Source of the DNA: Phyllobacterium sp. T1293
GTDB lineage: Bacteria > Pseudomonadota > Alphaproteobacteria > Rhizobiales > Rhizobiaceae
NCBI RefSeq assembly: GCF_020731415.2
Contig: NZ_CP088273.1
Span: forward strand, 3,415,001 to 3,479,000
Direction: 5' to 3'
Length of the DNA stretch: 64,000 nucleotides
Under the pieces are notes generated by a model. It searched no databases, had not been told where the DNA came from, and was given only the letters and a program-made list of their open reading frames with translations. Shown in pieces: positions 61,362-64,000 of the stretch (positions are counted from its first letter, which is position 1; the number at the start of each line of letters is the position of its first letter). A program made the translations under genes and the position numbers.

Positions 61362-62129
61362 ATGCATGATCTCCTGTTGAACCCATGGTTCTATGCCGCT
61401 GCCGTTCCGGCCACGATCCTGATCGGGTTGTCGAAAGGCGGCCTTGGCGGCGCCATGGGGCAGGTCGGTGTGCCGCTGATGGCGCTGGTCATGCCGCCAG
61501 TGCAGGCGGCGGCGATCATGCTGCCAATCCTTATCATCATGGATGTGGCGAGCCTGTGGAGCTGGCGGGGCTATCGCGACAACAGGACCCTGAAGCTGAT
61601 GCTGCCGGGCGCTTTGCTTGGTATCGGCATCGGCTGGCTGACCGCATCTGTTGTGACCGATGACATGGTGAAACTCATTGTCGGTGCCGTCGCGATCATC
61701 TTTTTTGCGCGCTATATTTTCACCAGCGCGGCCAAACGTGCCGCGGCGCAACCGCACAATGCAGCGGCTGCAACCTTCTGGTCGACCATTGCCGGGTTCA
61801 CAAGTTTTGTTGCCCATGCGGGCGGTCCGCCCTATCAGGTTTATGCCCTGCCGCTGCGGCAGGACCCGAAGATCTACAACGGCACGAGCGTTATCTTTTT
61901 CGCGATTGTTAATGCGATAAAAGTCATCCCATATTTTGCGCTGGGCCAGTTTGACGCCGAGAATCTCAAGGCTGCAGCGGTTCTGATGCCCATAGCGCCG
62001 CTTGCAACTTTTGCGGGTGCATGGATTGTAAAACGCATGCGCCCTGAGGTGTTTTATCCCTTCATGTATATCATGATCCTATTGATGGGATTGAAGCTTT
62101 CCTACGATGGATTGGCCGCTTTGTTATAA
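61362..62129 (+). CDS. TSUP-family transporter (TauE/SafE)
   Basis: A 255-residue membrane protein with seven or eight helices. GLSKGGLGGAMGQVGVPLMAL in the first helix region and FTSFVAHAGGPPYQVYALPL later are TauE/SafE hallmarks. It may export sulphite or an organosulphur compound. The ATG at 61362 is favoured; the one at 61332 stands right behind an AAGG with no room for a ribosome site. Confidence 0.88.
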   Translation: MHDLLLNPWFYAAAVPATILIGLSKGGLGGAMGQVGVPLMALVMPPVQAAAIMLPILIIMDVASLWSWRGYRDNRTLKLMLPGALLGIGIGWLTASVVTDDMVKLIVGAVAIIFFARYIFTSAAKRAAAQPHNAAAATFWSTIAGFTSFVAHAGGPPYQVYALPLRQDPKIYNGTSVIFFAIVNAIKVIPYFALGQFDAENLKAAAVLMPIAPLATFAGAWIVKRMRPEVFYPFMYIMILLMGLKLSYDGLAALL

Positions 62130-62268
62130 TTATGAACTAAAGTTGATCGGCCGAATCGCAACTTTCGGACTATGTAAACATTATCAATCACGACCGTCGA
62201 AGAACCGCTCCCCTACGAGGCCGGGAGTGCTGTGGTTGAATCTTGCATGACAGGAATTGGTGAATGCT

Positions 62269-63486
62269 ATGACACAGACACAGCTCCAACAGCGGGATAC
62301 CCGCATTGATGTTTTCCGGGCTCTGGCACTGCTGACCATCTTCATCAACCACGTGCCGGGAACCGTTTATGAGCATCTGACCCATAAAAATCTGGGCTTT
62401 TCGGACTCTGCCGAAGCATTCGTGCTGATCTCCGGTATTGCGGTCGGTCTTGCCTATGGCTCGAAGTTCGAGGCGGGCAACCGCTTTCTTATCACGTTGA
62501 AAGCCTGGCGCCGCGCGGCGACGCTTTATAGCGCGCATATCCTGACGACAGTGGCAACGCTGGCGATTTTTTGCGCCGCCGGACTTTATCTCAATCGTCC
62601 GGAATTCATGTCCTTCATCAATATCGGACCATTGATGGATCAACCGGCGGAGGCGCTGATTGGCCTTGCCACGATGGGGCACCAGCTCGGCTATAATAAT
62701 ATCCTGTCGATGTATGGCGTGCTGCTTCTCATGCTGCCGCTGTTCCTGTTCCTCGGTAATGTCAGCCTGTCAGCCATGGTTGGCTTTTCCGGCCTGCTGT
62801 GGCTGGTATCGGGTGTTTACCAGATTGCCCCACCCAATTACCCGACTCCGGGCGTATGGTTCCTGAACCCGCTGTCTTGGCAGTTTCTGTTCGTCATCGG
62901 CATTGCCGGTGTGATGCATGTGCGCCGGGGCGGCCAGATACCGTTCAACAAATATCTGTTCGGATTTTCCGTTGGCTACATCCTGCTTGCGCTGCTTTGG
63001 GTACGGGTGCCGTTCTGGGGCATTGATACGTCGATGGGTCTGCCGATGGTGGTGACAGGTTTTGACAAGACGTTCCTGTCGCTGACCCGTCTCGTCCATG
63101 TGCTGGCACTGGCCTATGTGATCGTCTCGGTCCCGGCCATTTCCAATCTGGCACGCACGCCGGAAGATCATCCGCTGGCTATTCTCGGCAAGCATTCGCT
63201 GCCGGTGTTTATCACCGGGACAATCCTTGCCATGGTTGCGCAGATCGTCAAGGAGATGAACCCCGGCGATGTGCTTGATGATACGCTGCTGATTGCGAGT
63301 GGAATCATGGCGCAGTTTGCGCTCGCCCATTATCTTGAATGGTTGCCGAGTATTGGCTGGGGCAAGCGTCCTGTTCCGCAGGCTGACGTAGCAAAAGCAA
63401 AGCTGGTTGTCGCTGGCAGGCCTGTTCATAGCGCGGCGAGGAGTTCGGGAATGAAATCCGTAACAGCGAAGACCGCTATCTCCTGA
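62269..63486 (+). CDS. opgC: OpgC-type glucan modification membrane protein
   Basis: A protein of 405 residues with about ten membrane helices. RIDVFRALALLTIFINHVPG and the following SGIAVGLAYGSKF are OpgC signatures. OpgC adds succinyl groups to periplasmic glucans; the equivalent in Brucella modifies cyclic beta-1,2-glucan. The ATG at 62269 or GTG at 62260 may be the start (AGGA at 62252). A terminator follows at 63513. Confidence 0.9.
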   Translation: MTQTQLQQRDTRIDVFRALALLTIFINHVPGTVYEHLTHKNLGFSDSAEAFVLISGIAVGLAYGSKFEAGNRFLITLKAWRRAATLYSAHILTTVATLAIFCAAGLYLNRPEFMSFINIGPLMDQPAEALIGLATMGHQLGYNNILSMYGVLLLMLPLFLFLGNVSLSAMVGFSGLLWLVSGVYQIAPPNYPTPGVWFLNPLSWQFLFVIGIAGVMHVRRGGQIPFNKYLFGFSVGYILLALLWVRVPFWGIDTSMGLPMVVTGFDKTFLSLTRLVHVLALAYVIVSVPAISNLARTPEDHPLAILGKHSLPVFITGTILAMVAQIVKEMNPGDVLDDTLLIASGIMAQFALAHYLEWLPSIGWGKRPVPQADVAKAKLVVAGRPVHSAARSSGMKSVTAKTAIS

Positions 63487-63512
63487 TTGCTCTTCCCGGT
63501 TTCGACTATTGG

Positions 63513-63541
63513 CCCGTCCTGATTTTCAGGGCGGGTTTTTG
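63513..63541 (+). terminator. Terminator of opgC
   Basis: CCCGTCCTGA (63513-63522) and TCAGGGCGGG (63526-63535) form a 10-bp stem with one wobble, followed by a T-run of five or six. Confidence 0.85.
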
Positions 63542-63620
63542 TTGGGTGGTCAGGAAAAACCGTTAGCCATCATTTGTTTCCATGGTCTAAGCTTCTCATG
63601 CAAAGCGTTGGGAGGCGTAT

Positions 63621-64000
63621 ATGGGTGGTGGAATTTTTGATCGTGATCTTGAGCGCAATGCGGCCAATTACCAGCCGCTGACGCCGCTGACCTATCTGGA
63701 ACGGGCAGCGCGGGTTTACCCGTCGAGAACGGCGATCATTCACGGCTCTCAACGTTATGACTATGGCACGTTCTATCGCCGTACCCGCCAGTTGGCGTCG
63801 GCGCTGTCCCGTCGCGGGATCGGCAAGGGCGATACTGTTACAGTAATGCTTTCGAATACCCCGCCGATGCTGGAAGCGCATTTCGGTGTGCCCATGACCA
63901 AGGCCGTGCTGCATTCGGTCAACACGCGGCTCGATGCGGCGGTGATCGCCTTCCAGCTTGACCATGCGGAAACGAAGATCGCCATTGTCGACACGGAATT
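63621..64000 (+). CDS. Acyl-CoA synthetase (AMP-binding), N-terminal part
   Basis: The first 126 residues of an adenylate-forming enzyme; the rest lies beyond the window. GGAGG at 63611 precedes the ATG at 63621. PLTPLTYLERAARVYPSRTAI, then a region with GDTVTVMLSNTPPMLEAHFG and AVLHSVNTRLDA, is typical of medium/long-chain acyl-CoA ligases related to FadD-like or methylmercaptopropionate-CoA ligase. The P-loop is not yet reached, so the exact type is open. Confidence 0.85.
   Translation, partial: MGGGIFDRDLERNAANYQPLTPLTYLERAARVYPSRTAIIHGSQRYDYGTFYRRTRQLASALSRRGIGKGDTVTVMLSNTPPMLEAHFGVPMTKAVLHSVNTRLDAAVIAFQLDHAETKIAIVDTE

Overview
This window is chromosomal DNA of an alphaproteobacterium of the order Hyphomicrobiales (Rhizobiales), most like the Brucella/Ochrobactrum/Phyllobacterium group. 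The evidence is the gene content and order: pgk then a class I aldolase, TrcR (DUF1013), GapR (DUF2312), DUF1036-pyk, purE-purK next to two DUF465 genes, a 6S RNA gene ahead of 5-formyl-THF cyclo-ligase, a pst-phoU-phoB operon and an OpgC-type glucan succinyltransferase. The species call is inference; I could not search databases. Almost all of the window is ordinary core genome. I see no rRNA, tRNA, CRISPR array, integrase or intact insertion sequence.

Layout. 1-2.2 kb: end of pgk, aldolase, SGNH hydrolase. 2.8-7.7 kb: propionyl-CoA synthetase, an SDR, then small regulatory or stress genes (DUF1127, DJ-1/PfpI, MGMT-like, WYL regulator). 7.7-14.4 kb: GNAT, TrcR, a secreted phytase-type esterase, quinone oxidoreductase, MFS transporter, ArsR. 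14.5-21.6 kb: DUF465 pair, purEK, L36, TPR protein, pyk, formylglutamate amidohydrolase, GapR. 21.7-22.9 kb: a small accessory patch with an unrecognised 209-residue protein and an MFS transporter remnant. 22.9-25.8 kb: secreted small proteins and a GntR/CynX-type transporter pair. 25.8-30.4 kb: an ECF sigma factor locus (EF-hand protein, sigma, anti-sigma, Spy/CpxP-like protein, DUF1800, DUF1501). 30.6-37.0 kb: pstSCAB-phoU-phoB. 37.3-40.2 kb: MoxR, Nudix, GNAT and VWA genes. 40.3-41.1 kb: non-coding, dense in inverted repeats. 41.1-63.5 kb: housekeeping and transport genes (6S RNA, fau, TerC, BioY, YebC, amino acid permease, L31, ABC exporter, TolQ/OmpA-like pair, IMPase, EF-P, M20 peptidase, Sel1 protein, ThiE-like, TSUP, OpgC). 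The window ends inside an acyl-CoA synthetase.

Regulation that can be read directly. Three promoters carry three consecutive 11-bp PhoB-box units: pstS, the phytase-type esterase, and the DUF1127 gene. They suggest a phosphate-starvation group with phoB itself in the window; phoR is not next to it. The ECF locus has two near-identical promoters with the same internal spacing, one ahead of the EF-hand/sigma operon and one ahead of DUF1800-DUF1501. This makes the six genes a self-controlled unit and is the best candidate here for an undescribed system, probably for envelope or metal/calcium stress.

A dispersed family of nested palindromic elements, up to about 400 bp, occurs at four intergenic sites (2.25, 37.0, 40.7 and 46.4 kb), with a trace at 21.16 kb. 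They behave like MITE-type or REP-type repeats.
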